Source: Phycicoccus duodecadis (GTDB lineage: Bacteria > Actinomycetota > Actinomycetes > Actinomycetales > Dermatophilaceae). From it: DNA of 64,000 nt. How positions within the stretch are numbered: position 1 is the stretch's first letter; every line of letters begins with the position of its first letter. A model generated the notes under the pieces. That model was not told the origin of the DNA, did not search any database, and was given only the letters and a program-made list of their open reading frames with translations. Location of the stretch: positions 3,436,353-3,500,352 of the forward strand of contig NZ_PJNE01000001.1 in NCBI RefSeq assembly GCF_002846495.1, in the 5' to 3' direction. Positions 40,871-54,098 of the stretch are shown piece after piece. The position numbers and the translations under genes are program-made.

Positions 40871-41734
40871 GTGCTCACCTACCTGCCCAGCCCCACCACC
40901 GCGGCCCTGCACCTCGGTCCGCTGACCATCCGCGCCTACGCGGTGTGCATCCTCATCGGCATCGCGCTCGCGGTCTGGCTCACCGGGCGCCGGCTCGTCG
41001 ACCGCGGCTACGAGCGCGAGGTCGTGCTCGACGTCGCGGCCTACGCCGTGATCCTCGGGATCATCGGCGGCCGGCTCTACCACGTCGTCACCACGCCGGG
41101 TCCGTACTTCGGCGAGGGCGGGCACCTGGTCGACGCCCTGAAGATCTGGAACGGCGGCCTCGGCATCTGGGGGGCCGTCGCGCTCGGGGCGGTCGGCGCG
41201 TGGATCGGCTGCCGGCGCTCGGGGGTCTCGTTCCTGGCCTTCACGGATGCCGCGGCGCCCGGCGTCGTGTTCGCCCAGGCCATCGGGCGCTGGGGCAACT
41301 GGTTCAACAACGAGCTCTACGGCGGCCCCACGACGCGCCCCTGGGGCCTCGAGATCCACCAGTGGGACCAGAGCGCCGGGCGGGCCGTCACCGACGCCTC
41401 CGGCCACCCGGTGCTGCTGGGGGTGTTCCAGCCGACCTTCCTCTACGAGTCGGCCTTCCTGGTCGTCCTCGGCGTCTTCCTACTCCTGCTCGACCACCGG
41501 CGCCGGCTGGTGCCGGGGCAGCTGCTCGGGTTCTACGTGGCCGGCTACCCGCTGGGGCGCATCGTCGTCGAGAAGCTGCGCACCGACGAGGCCGAGATGA
41601 TCCTGGGCCAGCGGCTCAACGTGTGGACCAGCATCGTCGTCTTCCTGCTGGGGCTGTGGATCATCTGGTACACCCGCCGGCGCGCCCGCCGGACCGAGGC
41701 GGCCCAGGAGCCCGAGTTCCAGGATGTGGGATAG
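40871..41734 (+). CDS. lgt: Prolipoprotein diacylglyceryl transferase
   Basis: Adds diacylglycerol to the lipobox cysteine of prolipoproteins in the cytoplasmic membrane. The 287-residue protein has about seven helices; the family signature GRWGNWFNNELYGGPT is near residues 140-155, and the essential histidine region RLYHVVT near residue 72. It is much shorter than the long-tailed Lgt of mycobacteria. Starts with GTG 31 bases after the DsbA-like gene. Confidence 0.95.
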   Translation: MLTYLPSPTTAALHLGPLTIRAYAVCILIGIALAVWLTGRRLVDRGYEREVVLDVAAYAVILGIIGGRLYHVVTTPGPYFGEGGHLVDALKIWNGGLGIWGAVALGAVGAWIGCRRSGVSFLAFTDAAAPGVVFAQAIGRWGNWFNNELYGGPTTRPWGLEIHQWDQSAGRAVTDASGHPVLLGVFQPTFLYESAFLVVLGVFLLLLDHRRRLVPGQLLGFYVAGYPLGRIVVEKLRTDEAEMILGQRLNVWTSIVVFLLGLWIIWYTRRRARRTEAAQEPEFQDVG

Positions 41735-41769
41735 CACGGCTCGAATGGCAAGACGCCGGGGGCCGGGGA

Positions 41770-41775
41770 TACCAT
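41770..41775 (+). promoter_or_regulatory. Putative -10 element of gltBD
   Basis: TACCAT lies 85 bases before gltB in the 126-base gap after lgt, leaving a structured leader (see 41821-41849). Confidence 0.35.
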
Positions 41776-41820
41776 TCCCGGACGTGGCCATAGTCGTCCG
41801 CGCCTGACCTTGCCGTGCCG

Positions 41821-41849
41821 GTCCTCCGGGGCCGACGACCCCCGAGGAC
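41821..41849 (+). promoter_or_regulatory. Hairpin in the gltB leader
   Basis: GTCCTC (41821-41826) pairs with GAGGAC (41844-41849) and GGGG (41828-41831) with CCCC (41839-41842), one C-C mismatch between, seven-base loop. The 3' arm GAGGAC is also the only ribosome-site-like sequence, 11 bases before the start, so the hairpin would hide it. Confidence 0.5.
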
Positions 41850-41860
41850 GGTGATCCGAC

Positions 41861-46394
<4,534 letters not shown>

Positions 46395-46402
<8 letters not shown>

Positions 46403-47855
46403 CCCCCAGGGCTTTCTCAAGACGCGCGAGCGTGAGCTGCCGCGGCGCCGGCCGGTGCCGGTGCGCATCCGCGACTGGAAGGAGGTCTACGAGGACCAGC
46501 CGGTCCCCGAGCTCCAGCGCCAGGCCGCGCGCTGCATGGACTGCGGCATCCCGTTCTGCCACAGCGGATGCCCGCTCGGCAACCTCATCCCGGAGTGGAA
46601 CGACCTCGCCCGGCGCGGTGAGTGGCGCGAGGGCATCGAGCGGCTGCACGCCACGAACAACTTCCCCGAGTTCACCGGTCGGCTGTGCCCCGCGCCGTGC
46701 GAGTCGGCCTGTGTGCTGGGGATCAACCAGCAGCCGGTCACGATCAAGCAGGTCGAGGTCACCCTGGTCGACCGCGCCTTCGAGAACGGCGTCATCACCC
46801 CGGTCTCGCCGGAGCGGCTGTCGGGCAAGACCGTGGCCGTCGTCGGCTCGGGCCCCGCGGGCCTGGCCACCGCCCAGCAGCTGACCCGCGCCGGGCACAC
46901 CGTGGCCGTCTACGAGCGGGCCGACCAGCCGGGCGGCCTGCTGCGCTACGGCATCCCCGAGTTCAAGATGGAGAAGGCGGTGCTCGACCGCCGCATCGGC
47001 CAGATGAAGTCCGAGGGCACCCGGTTCCGCACCGGCGTCAGCGTCGGGACCGACATCACCTGGGCCGACCTGCGCAAGCGGTTCGACGCCGTGGTCGTGG
47101 CCATCGGCTCCACGGTGCCGCGCGACCTGCCGGTGCCGGGGCGCGAGCTCGACGGCGTCGTGCAGGCGATGGACTTCCTGCCCCCGGCCAACCGGGTGGC
47201 GCTCGGGCAGAGCGTCGAGGGCCAGGTCACCGCGACCGGCAAGGACGTCATCGTCATCGGCGGCGGCGACACCGGCGCCGACTGCATCGGCACCTCGCAC
47301 CGCCAGGGTGCTCGCTCGGTCACGAGCCTCGAGATCATGCCGCAGCCGGGGCTCGAGCGGTCCGGGGCGCACCCGTGGCCCACCTACCCGATGCTCTTCC
47401 GCGTCGCCTCGGCCCACGAGGAGGGCGGCGACCGGGTGTACGCCACGACCACCAGCGAGATCCTGGGCGACGAGGCGGGCCGGGTGCGGGCGCTGCGCGT
47501 GCACGAGGTCCGGATGGGCGAGCGGGGCTTCGAGAAGGTCGAGGGCTCCGAGCGCGAGATCCCGGCCCAGCTGGTGCTGCTGGCGATGGGCTTCGTCGGG
47601 CCGCAGGCCGAGGGGCTGCTCGAGCAGCTCGGTGCCGACCGCGACGAGCGCACCAACGTCGCGCGGGACGGGCACTTCATGTCGAGCGTGCCGGGCGTGT
47701 TCGTGGCCGGCGACGCCGGGCGCGGGCAGTCGCTCATCGTCTGGGCCATCGCCGAGGGCCGGTCGGTGGCGCACGAGGTCGACGCCTGGCTCATGCGCAA
47801 GCCCTCACGCCTGCCCCGTCCGGTGAACCCCACCGACCGCCCGCTGATGGTCTGA
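46395..47855 (+). CDS. gltD: Glutamate synthase (NADPH) small chain
   Basis: FAD enzyme that feeds NADPH electrons to GltB. The 486-residue protein starts with GTG at 46395. The N-terminal iron-sulfur cysteines are at 47, 50, 55 and 59 ([13 protein letters not shown]), with a further set in CPAPCESAC; the FAD Rossmann motif is [12 protein letters not shown] and the NADPH motif [12 protein letters not shown]. The C-terminal [14 protein letters not shown] closes the FAD site. Two strong hairpins follow. Confidence 0.96.
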
Positions 47856-47890
47856 CGGGTCGCGCGCCACCCTCGACGCAAGGCTTCCAG

Positions 47891-47923
47891 CACGAGACCC
47901 CGGCTCCGAGCCGGGGTCTCGTG
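47891..47923 (+). terminator. Terminator 1 after gltBD
   Basis: CACGAGACCCCGGCT (47891-47905) and its exact complement (47909-47923): 15 base pairs with a three-base loop, 36 bases after the gltD stop. Confidence 0.88.
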
Positions 47924-47926
47924 CCG

Positions 47927-47947
47927 ATTTCGGGGTGACCCCGAAAT
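47927..47947 (+). terminator. Terminator 2 after gltBD
   Basis: ATTTCGGGG (47927-47935) pairs with CCCCGAAAT (47939-47947), loop TGA. Nine base pairs directly behind the first hairpin; as it is symmetrical it could also act on the other strand. Confidence 0.7.
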
Positions 47948-47983
47948 GCTGGGGCGGGTGGGGCAGGTGGGGTCGGCCCGGCA

Positions 47984-47999
47984 TGTGACCCACGTCATG
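47984..47999. promoter_or_regulatory. CRP/GlxR-like site upstream of pyk
   Basis: TGTGA, six bases, TCATG: eight of ten positions of the TGTGA-N6-TCACA consensus. It is centred about 30 bases before the pyk -10 box, where a bound regulator would contact or block polymerase. Confidence 0.35.
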
Positions 48000-48018
48000 G
48001 TGCAACCGCTTCCACCGA

Positions 48019-48024
48019 TAGGCT
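48019..48024 (+). promoter_or_regulatory. Leaderless -10 element of pyk
   Basis: TAGGCT ends seven bases before the pyk ATG. Confidence 0.5.
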
Positions 48025-48031
48025 GGCGAGC

Positions 48032-49495
48032 ATGCGCCGCGCCAAGATCGTCTGCACCCTGGGCCCTGCCACGTCCTCGGCCGAGAACCTCCGCGAGCTG
48101 GTGAAAGCGGGCATGGACGTCGCCCGGCTGAACCTCTCCCACGGCACCCACGCCGACCACGAGCAGGTCTACCGCGACGTCCGCACCGCGGGTGACGCCG
48201 TGGGCCGCGCGGTCGGGGTGCTGGTCGACCTCCAGGGCCCCAAGATCCGCACGGCGCGCTTCGCCGACGGCCCCGTGGTGCTGGTCAACGGTGCCACGTT
48301 CATCATCACCACCCGTGACGTCCCGGGCGACGTCAACGAGGTCGGCACCACGTACTCGGGGCTGCCCGGCGACGTGCACGTGGGTGACCGCATCCTGATC
48401 GACGACGGCAAGATCGCCCTCATCGCCACCGAGGTCACCGACACCGACGTCGTCTGCCAGGTGCTCGAAGGCGGCCCGCTGAGCAACAACAAGGGCATCA
48501 ACCTGCCGGGCGTCGCCGTCTCGGTCCCCGCGCTGTCCGAGAAGGACGAGGACGACCTGCGCTGGGCCCTGCGCACCAAGGCCGACATGATCGCGCTGTC
48601 GTTCGTGCGCTCGGCCGACGACATCATCCGCGTCCACGAGATCATGGACGAGGAGGGCGGTCGCCTGCCCGTCATCGCCAAGATCGAGAAGCCCCAGGCC
48701 GTCGACAACCTCGACGAGATCATCCGCGCCTTCGACGGCGTGATGGTGGCCCGCGGCGACCTCGGCGTCGAGATGCCGCTCGAGGAGGTGCCGCTGGTGC
48801 AGAAGCGCGCGTGCGAGATCGCCCGCCGCCGCGCCAAGCCGGTCATCGTCGCCACCCAGGTGCTCGAGTCGATGATCGAGAACAGCCGCCCGACCCGGGC
48901 GGAGGCCTCCGACGCCGCCAACGCCGTGCTCGACGGCGCCGACGCCCTGATGCTCTCGGGCGAGACCAGCGTCGGCAAGAACCCGTTCGCCACGGTGCGC
49001 ACCATGGCGCGCATCATCGAGAACACCGAGACCCACGGGCTGCACCGCATCCGCCCCCTCGGCACCCGGCCCAACTCCAAGGGTGGCGCGGTCACCGCGG
49101 CCGCCGCCGAGATCGGCGAGCTGCTCGGGGTGAAGTTCCTCATCACCTTCACCGAGAGCGGCGACAGCGCGCGGCGCCTGGCCCGCGTCCGCCCGCGCAT
49201 CCCGATGCTGGCCTTCACGCCCAACCAGTCGACCCGCAGCCAGCTCGCGCTCACCTGGGGCGTCGAGACCTTCCTGGTCGGCAAGGTCCGCCACACCGAC
49301 GACATGGCCATGCAGGTCGACGAGCTCCTGCTCTCGATCGGCCGGGTCAAGGAGGGCGACCTGGTGATCATCGTGGCCGGGTCCCCGCCCGGCATCCCCG
49401 GGTCCACCAACGCGCTGCGCGTGCACCGTATCGGCGACGCCAAGAACCGCGTCGCGCCGGCGTACCTCGACGCCGACGCCGGCGGACAGGGCTGA
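48032..49495 (+). CDS. pyk: Pyruvate kinase
   Basis: Last step of glycolysis. The 487-residue protein starts [15 protein letters not shown] with the family's first barrel strand; [21 protein letters not shown], the catalytic lysine in [21 protein letters not shown] and [29 protein letters not shown] (in pieces) are all present. The C-terminal regulatory domain is complete (residues 350-475). The ATG follows a TAGGCT box at seven bases and may be under a CRP-like site. Confidence 0.96.
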   Translation: MRRAKIVCTLGPATSSAENLRELVKAGMDVARLNLSHGTHADHEQVYRDVRTAGDAVGRAVGVLVDLQGPKIRTARFADGPVVLVNGATFIITTRDVPGDVNEVGTTYSGLPGDVHVGDRILIDDGKIALIATEVTDTDVVCQVLEGGPLSNNKGINLPGVAVSVPALSEKDEDDLRWALRTKADMIALSFVRSADDIIRVHEIMDEEGGRLPVIAKIEKPQAVDNLDEIIRAFDGVMVARGDLGVEMPLEEVPLVQKRACEIARRRAKPVIVATQVLESMIENSRPTRAEASDAANAVLDGADALMLSGETSVGKNPFATVRTMARIIENTETHGLHRIRPLGTRPNSKGGAVTAAAAEIGELLGVKFLITFTESGDSARRLARVRPRIPMLAFTPNQSTRSQLALTWGVETFLVGKVRHTDDMAMQVDELLLSIGRVKEGDLVIIVAGSPPGIPGSTNALRVHRIGDAKNRVAPAYLDADAGGQG

Positions 49496-49516
49496 ACCCG
49501 GCCCTGGCGGGCTGGC

Positions 49517-49522
49517 TATGCT
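49517..49522 (+). promoter_or_regulatory. Putative -10 element of tRNA-Leu and pdtaR
   Basis: TATGCT lies 12 bases before the first base of the tRNA. A single transcript from here would carry both the tRNA and pdtaR. Confidence 0.45.
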
Positions 49523-49534
49523 GACAGCGCCCCC

Positions 49535-49617
49535 GCCGGGGTGGTGGAACGGCAGACACGGAGCACTCAAAATGCTCTGCCCGCGAGGGCGTGCGGGTTC
49601 GAGTCCCGCTCCCGGCA
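49535..49617 (+). tRNA. tRNA-Leu (anticodon CAA)
   Basis: Class II tRNA of 83 bases. Acceptor arm GCCGGGG (49535-49541) with TCCCGGC (49610-49616), last pair G-U; discriminator A at 49617. Anticodon stem GAGCA/TGCTC (49561-49565, 49573-49577) with loop CTCAAAA, anticodon CAA at 49568-49570. Long variable arm GCCCGCGAGGGC, T-arm GCGGGTTCGAGTCCCGC. CCA is not encoded. It reads leucine codon UUG, a rare codon in such GC-rich genes. The pdtaR ATG begins two bases after its end. Confidence 0.96.
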
Positions 49618-49618
49618 C

Positions 49619-50212
49619 ATGACGCAGAGTGCAGCCACCACCAAGCGGGTCCTGGTCGCCGAGGACGAGGCCATCATCCGCCTCGACCTGGCCGAGATGC
49701 TCCGGGAGGCCGGCTACGACGTCGTCGGCCAGGCCGGCGACGGGGAGCAGGCCGTCGAGCTCGCGCGCTCCCTCGCGCCCGACATCGTGATCATGGACGT
49801 CAAGATGCCGGTGATGGACGGCATCAGCGCCGCCGAGGTCATCGGCGCCGAGCGGATCTGCCCCGTGGTGATGCTCACCGCCTTCAGCCAGAAGGAGCTC
49901 GTCGAGCGGGCCCGCGACGCCGGGGTCATGGCGTACGTCGTCAAGCCCTTCACCGCCTCCGACGTCACGCCCGCGCTCGACATCGCCCTCTCGCGCTGGG
50001 CCGAGCTGAAGACCCTCGAGAGCGAGGTCGCCGACCTCGGCGAGCGGCTCGAGACCCGCAAGGCCGTCGACCGCGCCAAGGGCGTGCTGATGACCAAGCT
50101 GAAGATCACCGAGGCCGAGGCGTTCCGGTGGATCCAGAAGACCGCGATGGACCGGCGCATGGGGATGAAGGAGGTCGCCGACGCCGTCGTCGCAGGCATG
50201 GAGAACGCCTGA
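49619..50212 (+). CDS. pdtaR: ANTAR-domain response regulator, PdtaR-like
   Basis: Cytoplasmic two-component regulator that acts on RNA: the ANTAR domain binds paired hairpins to prevent termination. From the ATG at 49619 it has 197 residues. The receiver (10-125) has acidic residues Glu15/Asp16, phospho-acceptor Asp60 in [13 protein letters not shown], Thr in MLTAFSQ and Lys in YVVKPF. The ANTAR part (130-190) has [14 protein letters not shown] and [20 protein letters not shown]. Very like mycobacterial PdtaR, the partner of sensor PdtaS, which is not in the window. The start lies two bases after the tRNA with no separate ribosome site. Confidence 0.92.
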   Translation: MTQSAATTKRVLVAEDEAIIRLDLAEMLREAGYDVVGQAGDGEQAVELARSLAPDIVIMDVKMPVMDGISAAEVIGAERICPVVMLTAFSQKELVERARDAGVMAYVVKPFTASDVTPALDIALSRWAELKTLESEVADLGERLETRKAVDRAKGVLMTKLKITEAEAFRWIQKTAMDRRMGMKEVADAVVAGMENA

Positions 50213-50332
50213 CCGGCGCCCTTCGGCCGCTGTGGAATTGGGGGGCCCCACCCCCTCGCCAGGCGGGAGGCCGAGGGCCTAGTCTTCGGTGGAAGCGGGC
50301 CCCGACGGGGCCCGCCCGGACGAGGAGGCAGC

Positions 50333-50896
50333 GTGGGACGACGATCCGTCGAGGTCGCGCCGGTGGGTGAGGACCTGACCCAGCTCATCGCCCTGTGGCT
50401 CGAGGCCCGCGTCGACGCCGGGAGCAGCCCGGACGTCTGCGCCCGCGCGGTCTCCGACGGCCGCTTCGCCGAGGCCATGCGCCGCCCGGGGGTCCAGGCC
50501 TTCGTGGCGACCCTCGACGGCACGCCGGTGGGCTACACCATCACCACCGACAACCCGTTCGGGCTGAGCCCCACGCCCGAGGTCGCGGTCGAGCAGCTCT
50601 TCGTCTGCCCCGAGGCCCGGCGGCACGGGGTGGCCAAGTCGCTCCTCACCGTGGTGCTGTCGGTGGCCGAGCGCGCCGGCTGTGAGCAGATCGTGTCCAA
50701 CGTCCCCACCACGAGCCGCGAGGCCAACCGCTTCTTCGCCCGGCTCGGCTTCGCCTCCAGCGTCACCCGCCGCGTCGTCGGCACCGGGCCGCTGCGGCGC
50801 CGGCTGGCCCCCGAGACGGCCGAGACCGGCCTCGAGCTCACCCGGCGGCGCCGCAGCCTGCGCCAGCGCGCGTTCGTGCCGACCCGCTCCGCCTGA
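50333..50896 (+). CDS. GNAT-family N-acetyltransferase
   Basis: A 187-residue protein starting with GTG behind GAGGAGG. The acetyl-CoA motif is LFVCPEARRHGVAKSLLTVVL near residues 88-110 (R-x-x-G-V/I-A pattern, here RRHGVA), followed by SREANRFFARLGFAS. The substrate is unknown. The C-terminus is Arg-rich. A TAGTCT at about 50280 may be its -10. Convergent with the thioesterase gene. Confidence 0.8.
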   Translation: MGRRSVEVAPVGEDLTQLIALWLEARVDAGSSPDVCARAVSDGRFAEAMRRPGVQAFVATLDGTPVGYTITTDNPFGLSPTPEVAVEQLFVCPEARRHGVAKSLLTVVLSVAERAGCEQIVSNVPTTSREANRFFARLGFASSVTRRVVGTGPLRRRLAPETAETGLELTRRRRSLRQRAFVPTRSA

Positions 50897-50914
50897 GCGG
50901 GCTCCGACTCAGGC
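50891..50914. terminator. Bidirectional hairpin between GNAT and thioesterase genes
   Basis: GCCTGAG (50891-50897) pairs with CTCAGGC (50908-50914), ten-base loop. Both genes' stop codons lie in the stem. Confidence 0.55.
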
Positions 50915-51373
50915 GCCCGGCGCCGCGTCGCGGATCAGGCAGGTGATCCGCGAGGTGCAGACCCGCTTGCCGGTGTCGTCGGTGACCACGACCTCGTAGC
51001 TCGCGAGGGTCCGCCCCAGGCTCAGCGCGGTGGCGGTGCCCGTGACCAGCCCCGAGCGCGCGGCCCGGTGGTGGGTGGCGTTGATGTCGAGGCCGACGAC
51101 GGCCTTGCCCTCGCCCGCGTGCAGCGCGGCGCCGACCGAGCCGAGGGTCTCGGCGAGCACCACCGAGGCACCCCCGTGCAACAGGCCGTACGGCTGGGTG
51201 TTGCCGGCCACCGGCATCGTCGCCACCAGGCGCTCGGGGCCGGCCTCGACGATCTCGATGCCCATCCGCTGCATCAGCGAGTCGGGGTTGGCCGCGGTCA
51301 TCGCGGCCAGGGCGGAGGCATGCTCGCCGGCGGGGGAGGAGGCGGGGTCCGGGGCGGCGGGGGTGTCGGTCAT
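50909..51373 (-). CDS. PaaI-family hotdog thioesterase
   Basis: A 154-residue single hotdog-fold protein. Pattern GLLHGGASVVLAETLGS near residues 65-81 with the conserved HGG and catalytic acid, and GLDINATHHRAARSG is typical of the phenylacetyl-CoA/1,4-dihydroxy-2-naphthoyl-CoA thioesterase branch. Substrate not determinable. An Ala/Pro-rich N-terminal 25 residues precede the fold. Divergent from polA with only 19 bases between starts, so the two promoters must overlap each other's first codons. Confidence 0.86.
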   Translation of the reverse strand: MTDTPAAPDPASSPAGEHASALAAMTAANPDSLMQRMGIEIVEAGPERLVATMPVAGNTQPYGLLHGGASVVLAETLGSVGAALHAGEGKAVVGLDINATHHRAARSGLVTGTATALSLGRTLASYEVVVTDDTGKRVCTSRITCLIRDAAPGA

Positions 51374-51379
51374 GGTCGA

Positions 51380-51385
51380 TAGGCT
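51380..51385 (+). promoter_or_regulatory. Leaderless -10 element of polA
   Basis: TAGGCT ends seven bases before the polA GTG at 51393. Confidence 0.5.
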
Positions 51386-51392
51386 GCCATGC

Positions 51393-54083
51393 GTGAAGCT
51401 CCTCCTCCTCGACGGACACTCGCTGGCCTACCGGGCCTTCTTCGCCCTCCCGGTCGAGAACTTCTCGACCAGCACCGGCCAGAACACCAACGCCGTCTAC
51501 GGCTTCACGGCCATGCTCATCAACGTCCTGCGCGACGAGGCCCCCACCCACGTCGGCGTCGCCTTCGACGTCTCGCGACAGACCTTCCGGCTCGAGCAGT
51601 ACGCCGAGTACAAGGCCGGCCGCGCCAAGACCCCCACCGAGTTCTCGGGCCAGCTGCCGCTCCTGCGCGAGGTGCTCGACGCCCTGCGCATCCGGCACGT
51701 CGGGGTCGAGGGCTTCGAGGCCGACGACGTCATCGCCACCCTCACGCGGCAGGCGGTCGAGGCCGGGGGCGAGGTCGTCGTCTGCACCGGCGACCGCGAC
51801 GCCTTCCAGCTCGTCTCCGACAAGGTCACCCTGGTCTACCCGGTGCGCGGGGTGTCCGAGGTGTGGCGGATGGACCCCGCCGCCGTCGAGGAGAAGTACC
51901 TCGTCCCCCCCGACCGCTACAGCGACCTCGCGGCCCTCGTGGGCGAGTCCAGCGACAACCTGCCCGGCGTCCCGGGAGTGGGGCCCAAGACCGCCGCGAA
52001 GTGGCTCGCCCAGTACGGCGACCTGCAGGGCGTGGTGGCCCACGTCGACGAGATCAAGGGCAAGGCCGGCGAGAACCTGCGGGCCCACCTCGACGACGTG
52101 CTGCGCAACCGCCGGCTCAACCGGCTGGTCGACGACCTCGAGCTGCCCCTCGATGTCGCCGACCTCGAGCGCACCTCGTGGGACCGCGAGGAGGTGCACC
52201 GGGTCTTCGACGGGCTCGAGTTCCGGGTGCTGCGCGACCGGCTCTTCCAGACCTTCGAGGTCGAGGCCGACGAGGTCGAGGGCGGCTTCGAGCTCGACGG
52301 CGAGGTCTTCACCGCCGACGACCTCACGGTGCGCTTCGGCGACGGCGGGGTGGGCCGCACGCTCCCCCACGGCGTCGTGGTGGCCGGCGAGTACCGGGCC
52401 GGGGCAGGCGACGCCGGCGCCATCTCGCTGGCGGGCACCGACGGCGCCACCGCCCACCTCGACCTCGGCACGCTCACCCCCGAGCAGGAGGCCGCCCTGG
52501 CCTCGTGGCTGGCCGACCCGTCCGCGCCCAAGGTCCTGCACGACGCCAAACCCCAGCTCCAGGCCCTCTCCACCCGCGGGCTCACCCTGGCCGGGGTCAC
52601 CAGCGACACCGCGCTGGCGGCCTACCTGGTGCGGCCGGACCAGCGCTCCTACGACCTCGAGGACCTCGTGGTGCGCCACCTGGGCCGCGAGCTCAGCGCC
52701 GACGCCCCCGCCACCGCCGACCAGGGCCGCCAGGGCACCCTCTCCTTCGACGTCGAGGAGGGTGACGACACCGCGGCCCGCGACGCCATGGTGCGGGCCC
52801 GGGCGGTGCTCGAGCTGTCCGAGGCGCTGGCCGTCAAGCTCGACGAGACCGGCGGCTCGGACCTCCTGCGCGACCTGGAGCTCCCGCTGGTCGACATCCT
52901 GGCCACGATGGAGCGCACCGGCATCGCCGTCGACGGCGACGCCCTCACCGCGCTCGAGGCCGACTTCGCCGCCAAGATGCGCCAGGCCCAGCAGGACGCC
53001 TACGACGCCATCGGGCGCGAGGACGTCAACCTCGGCAGCCCCAAGCAGCTGCAGGAGGTGCTCTTCGAGCAGCTCGGGATGCCCAAGACCAAGCGCACCA
53101 AGACCGGCTACACCACCGACGCCGACGCCCTGGCCGACCTGTTCGTGAAGACCCAGCACCCCTTCCTCGAGGCGCTGCTGCGCCACCGCGACACCAGCCG
53201 GCTGCGGGTCACCGTCGAGGGGCTGATCAAGTCGGTGGCCGACGACGGGCGCATCCACACCACGTACCTGCAGACCATCGCGGCCACCGGGCGGCTGTCG
53301 TCCACCGACCCCAACCTGCAGAACGTGCCCATCCGCACCGAGGAGGGGCGCCGCATCCGTGAGGTCTTCGTCGTCGGCGAGGGCTACGAGTCGCTGATGT
53401 CGGCCGACTACAGCCAGATCGAGATGCGGATCATGGCCCACCTCTCCGGCGACGAGGGGCTCATCGAGGCCTTCCGCACCGGCGAGGACCTGCACCGGTT
53501 CGTCGGTGCCCGGGTCTTCGGCGTCGCGCCCGAGGACGTCACCCCCGAGATGCGCAGCAAGGTCAAGGCGATGAGCTACGGCCTGGCCTACGGGCTGTCG
53601 GCCTTCGGCCTGTCCAAGCAGCTGACCATCGGTACCGGCGAGGCCCAGGGCCTGATGGACGAGTACTTCGCCCGCTTCGGCGGGGTGCGCGACTACCTCC
53701 GCGAGATCGTCGTCGAAGCCCGGGCCACCGGCTACACCGCCACCATGCTGGGCCGGCGCCGTTACCTGCCCGACCTGCTCAGCGACAACCGGCAGCGCCG
53801 CGAGGGCGCCGAGCGGATGGCGCTGAACGCGCCCATCCAGGGCTCGGCCGCCGACATCATCAAGCTCGCCATGAAGGGGGTCGACGCCGCACTGCGCGCC
53901 GAGGGCGCCCGCAGCCGGATGCTGCTCCAGGTGCACGACGAGCTCGTGCTCGAGGTCGCCGAGGGCGAGCGGGCCGACGTCGAGGCGCTGGTCCGCCGCG
54001 AGATGGGCGCCGCCATCGCCCTCGACGTGCCGCTCGACGTCAGCGTCGGTGTCGGCCGCTCCTGGCACGACGCCGCGCACTGA
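51393..54083 (+). CDS. polA: DNA polymerase I
   Basis: Repair and Okazaki-fragment polymerase. The 896-residue protein starts with GTG at 51393 (VKLLLLDGHSLAYRAFFALP); the frame upstream to 51030 is thioesterase shadow. Residues 1-290 are the 5' nuclease (FDVSRQTFR, GFEADDVIATL, GVPGVGPKTAAKWL). Residues 320-500 have the exonuclease fold but no DxE motif, so proofreading is probably lost, as in other actinobacterial Pol I. The polymerase has SADYSQIEMRIMAH, KAMSYGLAYGL and VHDELVLEV. The 3' end recurs in the inverted copy at 63654-64000. Confidence 0.95.
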   Translation: MKLLLLDGHSLAYRAFFALPVENFSTSTGQNTNAVYGFTAMLINVLRDEAPTHVGVAFDVSRQTFRLEQYAEYKAGRAKTPTEFSGQLPLLREVLDALRIRHVGVEGFEADDVIATLTRQAVEAGGEVVVCTGDRDAFQLVSDKVTLVYPVRGVSEVWRMDPAAVEEKYLVPPDRYSDLAALVGESSDNLPGVPGVGPKTAAKWLAQYGDLQGVVAHVDEIKGKAGENLRAHLDDVLRNRRLNRLVDDLELPLDVADLERTSWDREEVHRVFDGLEFRVLRDRLFQTFEVEADEVEGGFELDGEVFTADDLTVRFGDGGVGRTLPHGVVVAGEYRAGAGDAGAISLAGTDGATAHLDLGTLTPEQEAALASWLADPSAPKVLHDAKPQLQALSTRGLTLAGVTSDTALAAYLVRPDQRSYDLEDLVVRHLGRELSADAPATADQGRQGTLSFDVEEGDDTAARDAMVRARAVLELSEALAVKLDETGGSDLLRDLELPLVDILATMERTGIAVDGDALTALEADFAAKMRQAQQDAYDAIGREDVNLGSPKQLQEVLFEQLGMPKTKRTKTGYTTDADALADLFVKTQHPFLEALLRHRDTSRLRVTVEGLIKSVADDGRIHTTYLQTIAATGRLSSTDPNLQNVPIRTEEGRRIREVFVVGEGYESLMSADYSQIEMRIMAHLSGDEGLIEAFRTGEDLHRFVGARVFGVAPEDVTPEMRSKVKAMSYGLAYGLSAFGLSKQLTIGTGEAQGLMDEYFARFGGVRDYLREIVVEARATGYTATMLGRRRYLPDLLSDNRQRREGAERMALNAPIQGSAADIIKLAMKGVDAALRAEGARSRMLLQVHDELVLEVAEGERADVEALVRREMGAAIALDVPLDVSVGVGRSWHDAAH

Positions 54084-54098
54084 GCCCGGCGGCTCGGC

